DNA of 64,000 nucleotides from Haloechinothrix alba (lineage in GTDB: Bacteria; Actinomycetota; Actinomycetes; Mycobacteriales; Pseudonocardiaceae). The stretch covers positions 42,600 to 106,599 of the forward strand of contig NZ_FZNW01000019.1 in NCBI RefSeq assembly GCF_900188115.1, read 5' to 3'. The notes under the pieces were generated by a model. The model worked only from the letters and a program-made list of their open reading frames with translations, was not told the DNA's origin and did no database searches. The translations under genes were made by a program, and so were the position numbers. This document shows, piece after piece, positions 17,742 through 25,992 of this stretch (positions within the stretch are counted from its first letter, which is position 1; every line of letters begins with the position of its first letter).

Positions 17742-18152
17742 ATGGATGTATCCGACGCCGTCGAGGTGTTGCGGGAGAAGAGCCGCGCGGTCCTCGCGAC
17801 CATGCGCGCGGACGGAACACCACAGATGTCACCCGTACTGACCACCGTGGAGGATGCGGGCGCCGTCCTGATCAGCACGCGGGAGTACGCCTACAAGGTG
17901 CGCAACCTTCGGCGTGACCCGCGGGTGTGGTTGTGCGTGCTTCCCGAGGCGTTCTTCGGCGACTGGATCCAGGTCGAAGGCACCGCCCGGATCACGTCGC
18001 TTCCCGAGGCCATGGACGGGCTCATCGACTACTACCGCAGGCTCTCCGGGGAACATCCCGACTGGGAGGAGTACCGCAGAGCCATGCGACAGGAGGAACG
18101 CGTACTCGTCACGGTCACCATCACACGCGCGGGACCGGACCGCTCCGGCTGA
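17742..18152 (+). CDS. PPOX-class F420-dependent oxidoreductase
   Basis: This 136-residue pyridoxamine-phosphate-oxidase-like split barrel shows RAVLATMRADGTPQMSPVLTTV, ISTREYAYKVRNLRRDPRVWLCVLPE and WIQVEGTARITSLPEAMDGLIDYYRRLSGEHPDW in order, typical of actinobacterial F420-binding proteins. The ATG at 17742 begins at the usual helix; an in-frame ATG at 17730 would add four residues. It is a distinct subfamily from the other PPOX protein at 7976. Function is unknown, with flavin/F420 reductase chemistry presumed. Confidence 0.8.
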   Translation: MDVSDAVEVLREKSRAVLATMRADGTPQMSPVLTTVEDAGAVLISTREYAYKVRNLRRDPRVWLCVLPEAFFGDWIQVEGTARITSLPEAMDGLIDYYRRLSGEHPDWEEYRRAMRQEERVLVTVTITRAGPDRSG

Positions 18153-18231
18153 ACTGCGCGCCGCGCCGGACGGACCCGTCGGGTTCTCGGTTCGCCGGGT
18201 ACTCGACGTCACCGCGGACTACACTGGCCAC

Positions 18232-18873
18232 ATGACCTCGGAGCACGACGAACTGACGGTCGGGCGCGTGTCCTCGTCGGCCTTGCGCGCGGCGACCGGA
18301 CGAGGTTGGACTGACTGGCTGGCCACCCTGGACAGCGCGGGAGCCGAGCAGTGGGACCACAAGCAGATCGTGGGCCACCTGGAGCAGGAGCACGCCGAGA
18401 CCACAACGGCATGGTGGCGCCAGTCCATCGCGGTGGGTTACGAGCAGGCGCGCGGCAAACGAGTACCCGGGCAGACAGCGGACGCCGGTTTCCAGGTCGG
18501 CGTCCAGCGCAGCCTCCCGGCCAGCAGGTCCGCTGTCTGGGAGTGCCTCGTCAGCAGGCCCGAACTGTGGTTGGGACCCGGAACCGCGGTGGCCTTCGAG
18601 CCGGGAGCGTGCTACCAGGTCACGGGCGGGACCGACACACCACCGGCACAGGGGGAGATCAGGGTCGTCAAGCAGGAGCACCGTATCCGCATGACCTGGC
18701 AACCCGACGGATGGCAGGCACCGGCGACGCTCCAGCTCACCCTGGCGGCGGCAGCCTCCGGTAAGACCAGGCTCACGGTGCACGTGGAGAAGTTGCCGGA
18801 TGCCACGGCCAGGACGCGGATGCGCGAGCACTGGAAAACCGTGCAGGAGCGTATCGCGGCGGCCGTAGCCTGA
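18232..18873 (+). CDS. SRPBCC/AHSA1-type protein with N-terminal DUF4287-like helix domain
   Basis: This is a 213-residue protein. Residues 15-75 (ATGRGWTDWLATLDSAG, HKQIVGHLEQ, WWRQSIAVGYEQARG) match the helical DUF4287-like module. Residues 85-210 form a START/SRPBCC ligand-binding fold (VQRSLPASRSAVWECLV, LGPGTAVAFEPGACYQV, RIRMTWQPDGW, and a final helix with HWKTVQERIAAAV). The ATG is preceded at 6 bases by TACACT (18220-18225), suggesting leaderless transcription. Ligand is unknown. Confidence 0.8.
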   Translation: MTSEHDELTVGRVSSSALRAATGRGWTDWLATLDSAGAEQWDHKQIVGHLEQEHAETTTAWWRQSIAVGYEQARGKRVPGQTADAGFQVGVQRSLPASRSAVWECLVSRPELWLGPGTAVAFEPGACYQVTGGTDTPPAQGEIRVVKQEHRIRMTWQPDGWQAPATLQLTLAAAASGKTRLTVHVEKLPDATARTRMREHWKTVQERIAAAVA

Positions 18874-18982
18874 TGGAACGAGCGAGAAAGGCGTCGATGA
18901 ACTCGGCTACCGCGCCCGGGACGTCGGCACAGGGGGCGGCGGACTCGTAGCGAGCCTTACCGGCTCGGGATAGACTCAGCCG

Positions 18983-19621
18983 ATGGTGCCGCCCGATCGT
19001 ATGCTCGCGTTTACTGTTGCGGCGTTTGTGCTGATCGTGGTTCCCGGACCATCGGTGTTGTTCGTCCTCAGTCGCGCGCTCGCGTACGGCAGGCGCGCCG
19101 CCCTGCTGACGGTCGCCGGCGGCGCTACGGGCAGCTTCCTGCTGGCTGCGACGGTCGCTGCCGGTGTAGGTGCGCTCATCCAGACTTCGACGATCGCCTA
19201 TACCGTACTCAAACTGGCCGGGGCGGCTTACCTGGTCTACCTGGGCATCCGGGCCATCCGGCATCGTCGGCAGCTGCGCGCGGCCTTCGAGGGGCAGGTC
19301 AGCCCGCTCAGCGGACGCCGTACGTGGTGGGAGGGTTTCGTTGTCAGCATCACAAACCCCAAGTCAGCGGCCTTCTTCGCGGCGGTGCTGCCCCAGTTCG
19401 TGGATCCCTCGGCCGGCCACCCGAGTCTGCAGATGTTGGTCCTCGGCGCGATCTTCGCGACCATCGCGCTGGCGTCGGACTCCGTCTGGGGTGCGGTGGC
19501 GGGCGCGGTACGCTCCTGGTTCGCTCGATCGACGCGTCGACTGGACTTGATGGGCGGAGCGGCGGGACTGACGATGATCGGGCTCGGCCTCGGGCTGGCG
19601 TTGACCGGCCGCAAGGATTAG
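18983..19621 (+). CDS. LysE/RhtB family amino-acid exporter
   Basis: This 212-residue inner-membrane protein has six hydrophobic segments. The family signature VVPGPSVLFVLSRALAYGRRAALLT is at residues 18-42, followed by LAGAAYLVYLGIRAIR (about 75-90) and the conserved GFVVSITNPKSAAFFAAVLPQFV (about 116-138). It probably exports an amino acid or homoserine-lactone-like compound. TAGACT lies 6 bases upstream of the ATG, so the mRNA may be leaderless. The 109 bases before it contain no supported gene. Confidence 0.9.
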   Translation: MVPPDRMLAFTVAAFVLIVVPGPSVLFVLSRALAYGRRAALLTVAGGATGSFLLAATVAAGVGALIQTSTIAYTVLKLAGAAYLVYLGIRAIRHRRQLRAAFEGQVSPLSGRRTWWEGFVVSITNPKSAAFFAAVLPQFVDPSAGHPSLQMLVLGAIFATIALASDSVWGAVAGAVRSWFARSTRRLDLMGGAAGLTMIGLGLGLALTGRKD

Positions 19622-19711
19622 TAGCAGCCGGGCGCGTCGCGGCGTTCCGTGACATCGCAGGCAACCACTCGGACCTCCTCCGCGTGGCGTGACAGACCCA
19701 GCACGCGACGG

Positions 19712-20914
19712 TCATTCCGAGTCGGAGGTCCCGGCCTCCGCGCGGCCTTCCACCGCCTCCAGCAATGCCTGCAGGTTCTGGCGGACACCACGCTCGGGGG
19801 AGGACTGCCCGGCCGGATCCGCTGAGCCGCGCTCCTCGGGCAGGCGCGGGATCGTCTCGCTGACCGTGGAGCGCACCAGTTCACGCAGGTGTGCGAGGTC
19901 AGTGGCCGCCGCCTCGGCTCGCTCGGTCAGCCCGGCCACCTCGTGCTGGTAACTCCCGATCTGCCGGTTCAGCTCGGCTGTCTCGGCAGCGTGCCGGGCG
20001 GACTCGCTGTCCTGCCAGGACTGCTGCTCCGCGCGCATCTCGGCCAACTCCGCGGCGGCGCGCTCACGCTCCTGCCGCAGCTCAGCCTGATGATCCTCGC
20101 GGAGCCGGGCGAGGGCGGCCTCGTGGTCGGAACGGAGCCGCTCGGCCCGGTCCCGTTCAGCATCGGCGCGCTCGGCGGCCGCAGTCACCTGTTCGCGCAG
20201 CGCCGCCGTCTCGGCCGTGGCCGCGGCAAGGCGCTGGTTCAGCTCCTCGGCATGCGCCGCGACCTCGTCCGCGCGCGCCTGCGCGCGCTCGGCCTGCTCC
20301 CGCGCGTTGTCCCGCTGCGTCTCCGCACGCAGCTGCGCGCGCTCGGCCTCGTGCTCGGCTTCGCGCGCACGGTCGCGCCCGGCGACGGCGCGCTCCTCGT
20401 TCTCGGCGGCCGCGGCACGCGCCGCCTCGGCGTCCTCGGCACGCCGGTCCGCATCGGCCGCCCGCTCCTCGGCGGTGGCGCGTAGCCCGCTCTCGTGCGC
20501 GGCGGTCCGCACGGCCTCGTCGCGTTCCCGCTGGGCCTGCGCGACGTCCGACTCCAGTTGCTGACGCACCTGCTGGAGGGCGTCGACCAGCTGCTGCGCC
20601 GGGCCGATCGCGGCGGAGATGTGCTCCGCCAGCTCGGTGACCGGCAACGGCACCGCCTCGGTCGTCGACGAGATCGAGGCCAGCAGCTCCTCGGCATGTC
20701 CTGCCTGCTTGCAGCTGGCCCCCTTCGCGCCCCACGTCTTGCCGTCCTGGCAGTACCGCGCCCGGTTGCCGGGCCCGCTGGCCGCAGGCAGGGGAGCGCG
20801 ACACCGGCTGAAGGCGCATAGCCGGGTCCCATCGGCCCCACCGTGTTCCGTGCTGGCCATCGGCTCGCGAGTGTCATCCGTGCCCTGCTGAATCGTCACA
20901 CTACGATTGTACAT
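19712..20914 (-). CDS. Zinc-motif protein with ~300-residue Glu/Ala/Arg coiled coil (KfrA-like layout)
   Basis: This is a 400-residue protein. Near the N-terminus, CAFSRCRAPLP...RARYCQ...CKQA (about residues 33-70) looks like a small treble-clef/zinc-ribbon DNA-binding motif. Residues about 85-360 form a continuous Ala/Glu/Arg/Gln-rich coiled coil without prolines, and the short acidic tail is polar. A DNA-binding head with a long coiled coil recalls KfrA-type plasmid-partition or nucleoid proteins, but sequence homology is not shown. ATG 20914 lies inside the AT-rich spacer, and ATG codon 19 is an alternative start. It is divergent from a tyrosine recombinase. Confidence 0.75.
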   Translation of the reverse strand: MYNRSVTIQQGTDDTREPMASTEHGGADGTRLCAFSRCRAPLPAASGPGNRARYCQDGKTWGAKGASCKQAGHAEELLASISSTTEAVPLPVTELAEHISAAIGPAQQLVDALQQVRQQLESDVAQAQRERDEAVRTAAHESGLRATAEERAADADRRAEDAEAARAAAAENEERAVAGRDRAREAEHEAERAQLRAETQRDNAREQAERAQARADEVAAHAEELNQRLAAATAETAALREQVTAAAERADAERDRAERLRSDHEAALARLREDHQAELRQERERAAAELAEMRAEQQSWQDSESARHAAETAELNRQIGSYQHEVAGLTERAEAAATDLAHLRELVRSTVSETIPRLPEERGSADPAGQSSPERGVRQNLQALLEAVEGRAEAGTSDSE

Positions 20915-21000
20915 GACTACATACGTAAACAGAATCTACTATTACGTATACGTATTTAGGATAAACCTAGTCGAATCAACCTGTGATAAGGTCACATATC
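20915..21000. promoter_or_regulatory. AT-rich divergent promoter/operator with three TACGTA hexamers
   Basis: This short spacer is strikingly AT-rich in a 70% GC window. TACGTA occurs at 20922-20927, 20943-20948 and 20949-20954; the last two join into the 12-bp palindrome TACGTATACGTA. The spacing of the outer two is 21 bases, about two helical turns. It separates the coiled-coil gene from the recombinase and probably drives and controls both. The binding protein is unknown. Confidence 0.55.
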
Positions 21001-22044
21001 GTGAGTCAGGAATCGGACGAATCGACGAGCAACGACGGGGGAGCGGTAAGTCCCGACGCGGGGGCCGCAGGGTCACGGGGCCGGGACGCGATCGAGCCAC
21101 GGGAGCGCTTGGCGCGGCTGGATGCCGTCGCTGAGGCGTACGTGCGCGAGCAGCGGCCTGCCAACACGCAGCGGGCCTACGCCGAGGCATGGAAGGTGTG
21201 GGAGGACTACACGCGCGACGCGGGGATCCCGATGCTGTCCGGCACGGTCGGCGCGCTGGTCGGGTTCGTGCGCTGGATGGAGACGACGAGGCAGGCCGCC
21301 GTGGCCACCGTCGACGCGCGGCTGGCGGGAGCGGTGGCGGGGCTGCGCCAGTCCGGCGTCTCGGTGGACAGGAACGCGACCAGGGCGGCGTGGCAGGCGC
21401 TGAAGGGGTACGAGCGCAGGCTCGCCGAGGCGGGGTCGGCACGGGGGCGGGGTAAGGCCCAGCCGATCACGCTCGCACAGTTGCGTGCGCTCGTGCGGGC
21501 GTGCCCGGAGAGCAACGCAGGGCTCCGCGACCGGGCGCTGCTACTGATCGGGTTCACCATCGCGGCCCGGCGCAGCGAGCTCGCGGGGCTGCGCGTCGAG
21601 CAGCTCACCGCAGACGGCACGCACGGCCTGGTCGCCGCGCTCGGTTACACCAAGACCGGGCCGGACGAGCGGCCGATCCCGCACGGCGCGCACCGCGACA
21701 CCTGCCCGGTGCTGGCGTGGCAAGCCTGGATCGAGGCGGCCGGCATCACCGAGGGTCCCGCTTTCCGTCGCATCGACCGGCACGACCACGTGTTCGGGTC
21801 CGGCCTGTCCCCGCAGGCCGTCGGCGAGATCATCACCCGCTGCGGGAAGCGTGCCGAACTGCCGTTCCGCATCACCGGGCACTCGCTGCGCGCGGGCCTG
21901 GCCACCGAGGCGCGCCGCACCGGCGCCGACCACAAGGCGGTCTGCGACCAGGGCGGCTGGGTCTACGGCTCCAAGGCCGTACACGGCTACTTCCACACCG
22001 TCGACCGCTGGACCGACAACCCGGTCCGCGGTATCGGGCTGTGA
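21001..22044 (+). CDS. Tyrosine recombinase/integrase
   Basis: This 347-residue protein has an N-terminal SAM-like core-binding domain (about 35-140; REQRPANTQRAYAEAWKVWEDYTRDAG). The catalytic domain shows TIAARRSELAGL (catalytic Arg about 198), GHSLRAG (HxxR, about 297), GGWVYGSKAVHGYFHTVDRW with the second His/Trp position, and the nucleophile Tyr in HGYFH (about 330). GTG 21001 is preferred for an AAGG ribosome site 9 bases upstream; GTG 20983 would add six residues. It is not accompanied by phage genes. It may mobilise a small element or act as a resident site-specific recombinase. Confidence 0.88.
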   Translation: MSQESDESTSNDGGAVSPDAGAAGSRGRDAIEPRERLARLDAVAEAYVREQRPANTQRAYAEAWKVWEDYTRDAGIPMLSGTVGALVGFVRWMETTRQAAVATVDARLAGAVAGLRQSGVSVDRNATRAAWQALKGYERRLAEAGSARGRGKAQPITLAQLRALVRACPESNAGLRDRALLLIGFTIAARRSELAGLRVEQLTADGTHGLVAALGYTKTGPDERPIPHGAHRDTCPVLAWQAWIEAAGITEGPAFRRIDRHDHVFGSGLSPQAVGEIITRCGKRAELPFRITGHSLRAGLATEARRTGADHKAVCDQGGWVYGSKAVHGYFHTVDRWTDNPVRGIGL

Positions 22045-22152
22045 CGATCGCCGCCGGTCCGCGCAAGACCCGCGGCAGCCTTCGCCGGCTGGCGTGACCG
22101 CCCTATTCGACAACGTCCCCGGCCAGGTGTCCAGGTCCCACCAGCCAGCGGT

Positions 22153-22473
22153 TCACGGGTCCGGCTGGGACCTCCCACGCGCGTCCACACGCGGTGTGAG
22201 TGCGTCCGAGAAGACCCACTGGCCTTGCTGGGCGGTTCCGGTGCTGGATCTGATGGGAAACGTCACCCAGCCGACCCAGTGCCCTGTGGTGGTGCGGTCC
22301 CACATCCGCAGCTCGCCCGGCACTGTCGTTTGCAGGTCCAGTCCATCTTTCACGAAGACTCGGGGCCGGTGGCCGAGCGGGTAGACCGCTCCCAGATCGA
22401 CCCAGACCGCCTTCGGCGGCTTGACCGGCCGGAGATGGCCACGTCGCTCGGGTACCGGCTGCTGCTCGAACAC
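22153..22473 (-). CDS. Possible small hypothetical protein (weak start)
   Basis: A 106-residue frame ends at the TGA at 22155-22153. Its C-terminal half is protein-like: KPPKAVWVDLGAVYPLGHRP, ELRMWDRTTTGHWVGWVTFP and GQWVFSDALTP, a Trp-spaced pattern seen in short actinobacterial orphan proteins that end in a W-V-x-A-D-x-L-x-P motif. GTG 22473 is a guess with no ribosome site, and the frame remains open upstream. It lies just behind the recombinase on the opposite strand. The rest of 22045-22800 contains no gene I can support. Confidence 0.35.
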   Translation of the reverse strand: MFEQQPVPERRGHLRPVKPPKAVWVDLGAVYPLGHRPRVFVKDGLDLQTTVPGELRMWDRTTTGHWVGWVTFPIRSSTGTAQQGQWVFSDALTPRVDARGRSQPDP

Positions 22474-22800
22474 AGGTTCGATTATTGTGCATGAGTCCGG
22501 CGCTGTCGATGAGAGCGCGGACACAACCAGGCCCGGGATCGTTATTACGGAGAGCGAAACGACGGAAGGGCACACACACGCTGTGGGCGGGCCAGAGGCG
22601 CCGTGTCCTACACTCCGGCCGACGCGGCCGGCAGTGTTCGGGCTGCCTGCGAGCAAGCGCGACCCGCCCAGTCTCGTCCGGGAGCTGCAGGTCATGCGGA
22701 TCCAGTCACCGGCGCGATCGCCGGCCGATGACGATTCCGTATGACCGTTCTCCGTACGGGCGCACACCCACACGTAAGTGAGCGCGAAGGGCACCGACCT

Positions 22801-23499
22801 ATGCACATGCAGCACGACACCACATCCCGGCGGCACAGGACAGATATCCGGCTGGCGACCGTTGTCGCGGCGTTCGCATCCGTGGGCGCAGGCCTCATCC
22901 ATGCCGCGGTCACTCCGCAGCACTGGCAGGAATGGATCCCGGCCGGGGTGTTCTTCGCCGGCATCGCGCTGTTCCAGCTCGCCTGGGCCGGGGCGGTCCT
23001 ACGGCTGCCGCGCACCGGGGTGGTCAGCGTCGCGATCGCCGCGAACCTGGCTTCGATGGCCCTGTGGGGTGCGAGCCGGACCTGGGGCGTGCCGTTCGGA
23101 CCGCATGCCGGCGAGCCCGAGGCGATCGGTATCGCCGGTGTGCTCGCCGTCCTGTTCGAGGCCATCGTCGTGCTCAGCGCGGCGTGGTCGCTGCTGCCCA
23201 GGGAACGATCCGCCGTGTTCGCCCCCGGCGCCTATCGCTTCGCGGCAGCAGGCGCTGCCGTCTTCGTCGTGGCACTCACACCGCTCGGCGTGCTGTCCGG
23301 CCTCGAGCACACCCACGGCGGTACGGGTCACGGCCACAGCGACAGCGACCACGAGGAGCAGGGCGAGCCGACACCTGCACCGGAGCGGGACACCTCGCAG
23401 CCGCCCACGCCGGACGCCGACACACCTCCATCCGAGGAGCCGAGCACCCGGAACGACGACCACGACGAGCACGGCGACAGCGACCACTCCCACGACTGA
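22801..23499 (+). CDS. Four-helix membrane protein with His/Asp/Glu-rich tail
   Basis: This 232-residue protein has four hydrophobic segments (about residues 19-38, 48-67, 75-95, 108-130) plus a fifth weaker one near 145-165. They are followed by a roughly 70-residue hydrophilic tail carrying HTHGGTGHGHSDSDHEE and, at the end, DDHDEHGDSDHSHD. Such tails bind divalent metals (Zn, Ni, Co, Cu), as in HupE- or permease-type proteins, but no known transporter motif was recognised. The N-terminus is also His-containing (MHMQHD). ATG 22801 with GAAGGG upstream is preferred over ATG 22741. Confidence 0.7.
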   Translation: MHMQHDTTSRRHRTDIRLATVVAAFASVGAGLIHAAVTPQHWQEWIPAGVFFAGIALFQLAWAGAVLRLPRTGVVSVAIAANLASMALWGASRTWGVPFGPHAGEPEAIGIAGVLAVLFEAIVVLSAAWSLLPRERSAVFAPGAYRFAAAGAAVFVVALTPLGVLSGLEHTHGGTGHGHSDSDHEEQGEPTPAPERDTSQPPTPDADTPPSEEPSTRNDDHDEHGDSDHSHD

Positions 23500-23628
23500 G
23501 CAGCGATGCCCGGCCCGCGCGTGCGACATCGAGGTCGCTATCGGTGCCACGATGCAACACGGTCATGTGGTTGCGGGGAAGGGGAGCGGCGGCCGGATCC
23601 CCGAAGCAGCCGTCCGATCCGCCACACG

Positions 23629-24522
23629 TCACGCCCCGCGGTCGGTCCCGTCCAACCAATCGCGCAGGACATCGGCAGTGCGCTCGGGCTGGTCCTCCGC
23701 CGTGTAGGTGTAGGAGTCATCGATCGTGCGCAGCCGGGCACCGAGCTTCGCCGCGTACCGACGTGCGTCGTCGAGGGCGAAGACACGGTCTTCGGAGCCC
23801 CAGGCGCACAGCACGCGTCCGGTGAAGGTGTCCCGGAGCTGCTCCGCGGCATCCCTGCTGTACCGCGCGGAGACCGTACTGATCGCCTTGCGGCCGTCGA
23901 GACGGATGTCCCGCCTGGTGATGACCGGCCGGACGTAGCTACGCATCGCGTCGACATCGATGGGGTACTTCGCCAGCCAGCCATAGGTGTTGCGCCACCG
24001 CCAAGTGCGCTCCCAGCGAAGCGCCTGGTAGAGCGCACGGTGGCTGGCCGGATGTCGCGCGGCGGCCTTGAGTACGCCGAACCCTCCGGGGTTCGGGGGC
24101 CAGGAGCACCACGGCGTCTCGCAGGAGTTCAGCACCAGGCCGCTCAGCCGTCGCGGGTGCCGGGCGGCGACGAGCTGGCTGTAGGCACCGCCGGAGTCGT
24201 TACCGACGAGCGTGACGTCGCACAGATCCAGCGCTTCGAGGAAGCCGGCGATCAGCCGCGCGATACCGGTCGGGGAGAGGTCGGCCTCGGACGGCACGGG
24301 AACCACGTGCGAGCCGAGCGGCCAGTCCGGCGTGATGCAGCGGTACTGTTCGGACAGCAGGGGAACGAGCTTGCGCCAGATGTTGGCGTTCACGAGATAA
24401 CCGTGTACGAACACGAGCGCGGGCCCGTCGCCGGCCTCGTGGTAGCGGACTCTCCCGGCATCGAGGCATACCTCGTCGGTACGGCCGAGCCGGGGGTCCC
24501 TCCAGCGTGCATGGCCGGTCAC
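23629..24522 (-). CDS. Alpha/beta hydrolase, Asp-elbow (haloalkane-dehalogenase-like) branch
   Basis: This 297-residue protein has an HGYLVNANIW oxyanion region (about residue 40), the nucleophile elbow VGNDSGGAY, which puts Asp in the nucleophile position (about 108), a helical cap rich in Trp/Tyr, and CAWGSEDRVFAL as the acid region. The usual catalytic His segment reads DDSYTYTAEDQPE, with no His, as in a known actinobacterial subfamily with GNDxGG elbows. Catalysis is therefore uncertain. It is the last gene of the TetR-linked operon, 3 bases after a SnoaL-type gene. Confidence 0.82.
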   Translation of the reverse strand: MTGHARWRDPRLGRTDEVCLDAGRVRYHEAGDGPALVFVHGYLVNANIWRKLVPLLSEQYRCITPDWPLGSHVVPVPSEADLSPTGIARLIAGFLEALDLCDVTLVGNDSGGAYSQLVAARHPRRLSGLVLNSCETPWCSWPPNPGGFGVLKAAARHPASHRALYQALRWERTWRWRNTYGWLAKYPIDVDAMRSYVRPVITRRDIRLDGRKAISTVSARYSRDAAEQLRDTFTGRVLCAWGSEDRVFALDDARRYAAKLGARLRTIDDSYTYTAEDQPERTADVLRDWLDGTDRGA

Positions 24523-24525
24523 TGC

Positions 24526-25005
24526 TTACCTCCTCAGGAAGCGGCGTCGTCCGGTCAGCGGTCCGATGCCCGAGTGCCACCACGGCAGCCATGAGCTCGG
24601 GTGGGTGAGCAACGCCTTCGCGACAGGTAAGGGGTCGAAGAACGCCTCACGACGCACGACCACGGCGGACCGGGTGATATGCAGCTTGTCGAAGGTGCGG
24701 AAGTCCACACGCGCACGGCCCGCTGTGCCGGTGATCCGCAGCTCGATGAACACGACGTCACTGCGACCTGCCCAGGTCAGGACGTCGCCGCGCACGTCGG
24801 GGGCGAGCGTGAGCAGGCGTCGAACCTCGTCGTGGTAGCTGTCCAGCCCTGTGGCGTCGGCCAGGAGCGGCTGGGTGAGCTCGACGTCCTCGGAGAGCAG
24901 GTCGTCCCAGGCGTGGACGTGTGGGTCGGCCCAGCCTCCGGCGAACGTCTCGACGACCTGCTCGTGCACCTTCGACCAGTCGGTCCGTTCGGTCTGCCGG
25001 CTCAT
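24526..25005 (-). CDS. SnoaL/NTF2-like protein 1
   Basis: This 159-residue protein has the cone-shaped NTF2 layout: N-terminal helices (VHEQVVETFAGGWADPHVHAWDDLLSEDVELTQPLL), a loop with LDSYHDEVRRLL, and the sheet strands VFIELRITGTAGRARVDFRTFDKLHI. Members act as small cyclases, isomerases or binding proteins. The start is ATG 25005, overlapping the upstream TGA; GTG 25008 is an alternative. The Arg-rich end (GRRRFLRR) is unusual. It probably functions with the adjacent hydrolase and the second SnoaL-type protein. Confidence 0.78.
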   Translation of the reverse strand: MSRQTERTDWSKVHEQVVETFAGGWADPHVHAWDDLLSEDVELTQPLLADATGLDSYHDEVRRLLTLAPDVRGDVLTWAGRSDVVFIELRITGTAGRARVDFRTFDKLHITRSAVVVRREAFFDPLPVAKALLTHPSSWLPWWHSGIGPLTGRRRFLRR

Positions 25006-25472
25006 CACCGTCGCCCCTGTACCTGTGCCGGGTTGGATGGCCCGTCGAGCAGGCCGAGCTGTTGCTGGGCGGAGGCGATATCGAGGTAGGTGTCCTTGCG
25101 GTGCACCTTGCCCGCGACGACCGTGATGACGTCGGCTCCGGTGAGGGAGATTCCGTCACCGGTGGGGTACGCGATGAGCGCGCCGAACGGCATGGGGCAG
25201 GCCAGAGTTCCGCTCATGACGTACCGGTGCACGAAGAATCCGGTGCCGTAGCTGAGCTGTTCGGTGGCGAAGTGGATATCGGGCCACGCCTCGATGAGGC
25301 CGGCGAACGCCTCGCGGACGGCCTCCCGGCCGACGATGTCGGGCGCATCGAGCAGGTGCAGCCGGAATGCGGTGTCATCTGTGTGCAGAGACATGATCGC
25401 GTCGAGGTCGCGGTCGTTCCACGCCGGTCCGTAGCGCTCGGCGAGCCTCCGGATGTCACTTTCCGAGGTCAT
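25005..25472 (-). CDS. SnoaL/NTF2-like protein 2 (ester-cyclase-like)
   Basis: This 155-residue NTF2-fold protein has LAERYGPAWNDRDLDAIMSLHTDDTAFRLHLLDAP, IVGREAVREAFAGLIEAWPDIHF and a strand-rich end with VHRKDTYLDI. Asp/His pairs in the pocket are as in SnoaL polyketide cyclases. Start ATG 25472 lies within the 3' end of the upstream membrane gene (17-base overlap), so translation is probably coupled. It is only distantly similar to its neighbour, so they may be functionally distinct. Confidence 0.8.
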   Translation of the reverse strand: MTSESDIRRLAERYGPAWNDRDLDAIMSLHTDDTAFRLHLLDAPDIVGREAVREAFAGLIEAWPDIHFATEQLSYGTGFFVHRYVMSGTLACPMPFGALIAYPTGDGISLTGADVITVVAGKVHRKDTYLDIASAQQQLGLLDGPSNPAQVQGRR

Positions 25473-25866
25473 GTGGTCGCTCCTTCGGGCGGGTAGCGGT
25501 ACTGGCTCTGGCCAGCCAGGCAAACAGGACTGTGACGCCGACCAGCGCCACAGCTTCAGCCGGTCCGATGATCGCCGGGTGCGCCTCCGTGACATGGACG
25601 ATGTGGGAGACCGCGTGCAGGCCGTTCCACACCGCGGCCATCGCCAGAACCGGTGGGCGCCAGTGCGGCTTGTTCCGGGCGAGCAGCAGGCCGATACCGA
25701 ATGTGGCCGCGCATGCCCCGAAGTCACGAAGCAGGTGCACGTTGGTGGGGCCGAAGTCGGCGATCGCCGTTTCGAAGGAGACCGGATGCAGGGCTGCCCA
25801 CAAGGCCAGCGCGAGATAGCCACCGCCGAGGGCGGTCAGCAGGAGGTGCCAGCGCGGTTCGGTCAT
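25456..25866 (-). CDS. Small integral membrane protein, DUF4345-like
   Basis: This 136-residue protein has four hydrophobic segments (about residues 6-28, 44-64, 72-92, 102-120). His residues lie near the membrane boundaries (HPVSFETAI, NGLHAVSHIVHVTEAHP). The layout matches DUF4345-type proteins often next to catabolic genes. It is the first gene of a four-gene minus-strand operon whose promoter overlaps a TetR-type operator. Confidence 0.72.
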   Translation of the reverse strand: MTEPRWHLLLTALGGGYLALALWAALHPVSFETAIADFGPTNVHLLRDFGACAATFGIGLLLARNKPHWRPPVLAMAAVWNGLHAVSHIVHVTEAHPAIIGPAEAVALVGVTVLFAWLARASTATRPKERPHDLGK

Positions 25867-25910
25867 GGGATCGGCTCCACGGCTGGTCCCATGACGACCT
25901 CCGGTAAATC

Positions 25911-25976
25911 TTGCAACGCTTACAATAACTTGGCGAGTACGCTAACCTGAAACCGGATTTATTGCAACCGTTGCAA
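25911..25976. promoter_or_regulatory. Divergent promoter with two TetR-type operators
   Basis: The operator TTGCAAC-C-GTTGCAA (25962-25976) has perfect 7-base arms. A second, weaker copy TTGCAACGCTTACAA lies at 25911-25925, 51 bases away. For the minus-strand operon a -35 TTGCAA (25967-25962) sits inside the first operator and is followed after 17 bases by the -10 TAGCGT (25944-25939). The TetR-family gene starts at 25993, 17 bases from the strong operator, so autoregulation and repression of the operon are likely. Confidence 0.75.
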
Positions 25977-25992
25977 AACAGGAAGGGGTGGC

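Noticed and set aside
15544..17832. Open minus-strand frame of 762 codons
   Set aside because: It runs opposite the amidohydrolase and the DrrB permease, whose domains are clear. Its translation is Ser/Arg/Pro-rich and changes character halfway; typical GC-rich shadow.
20915..22044. Complete prophage or integrative element around the recombinase
   Set aside because: No structural, replication or transfer genes and no tRNA or attachment repeats were seen nearby; only the recombinase supports it.
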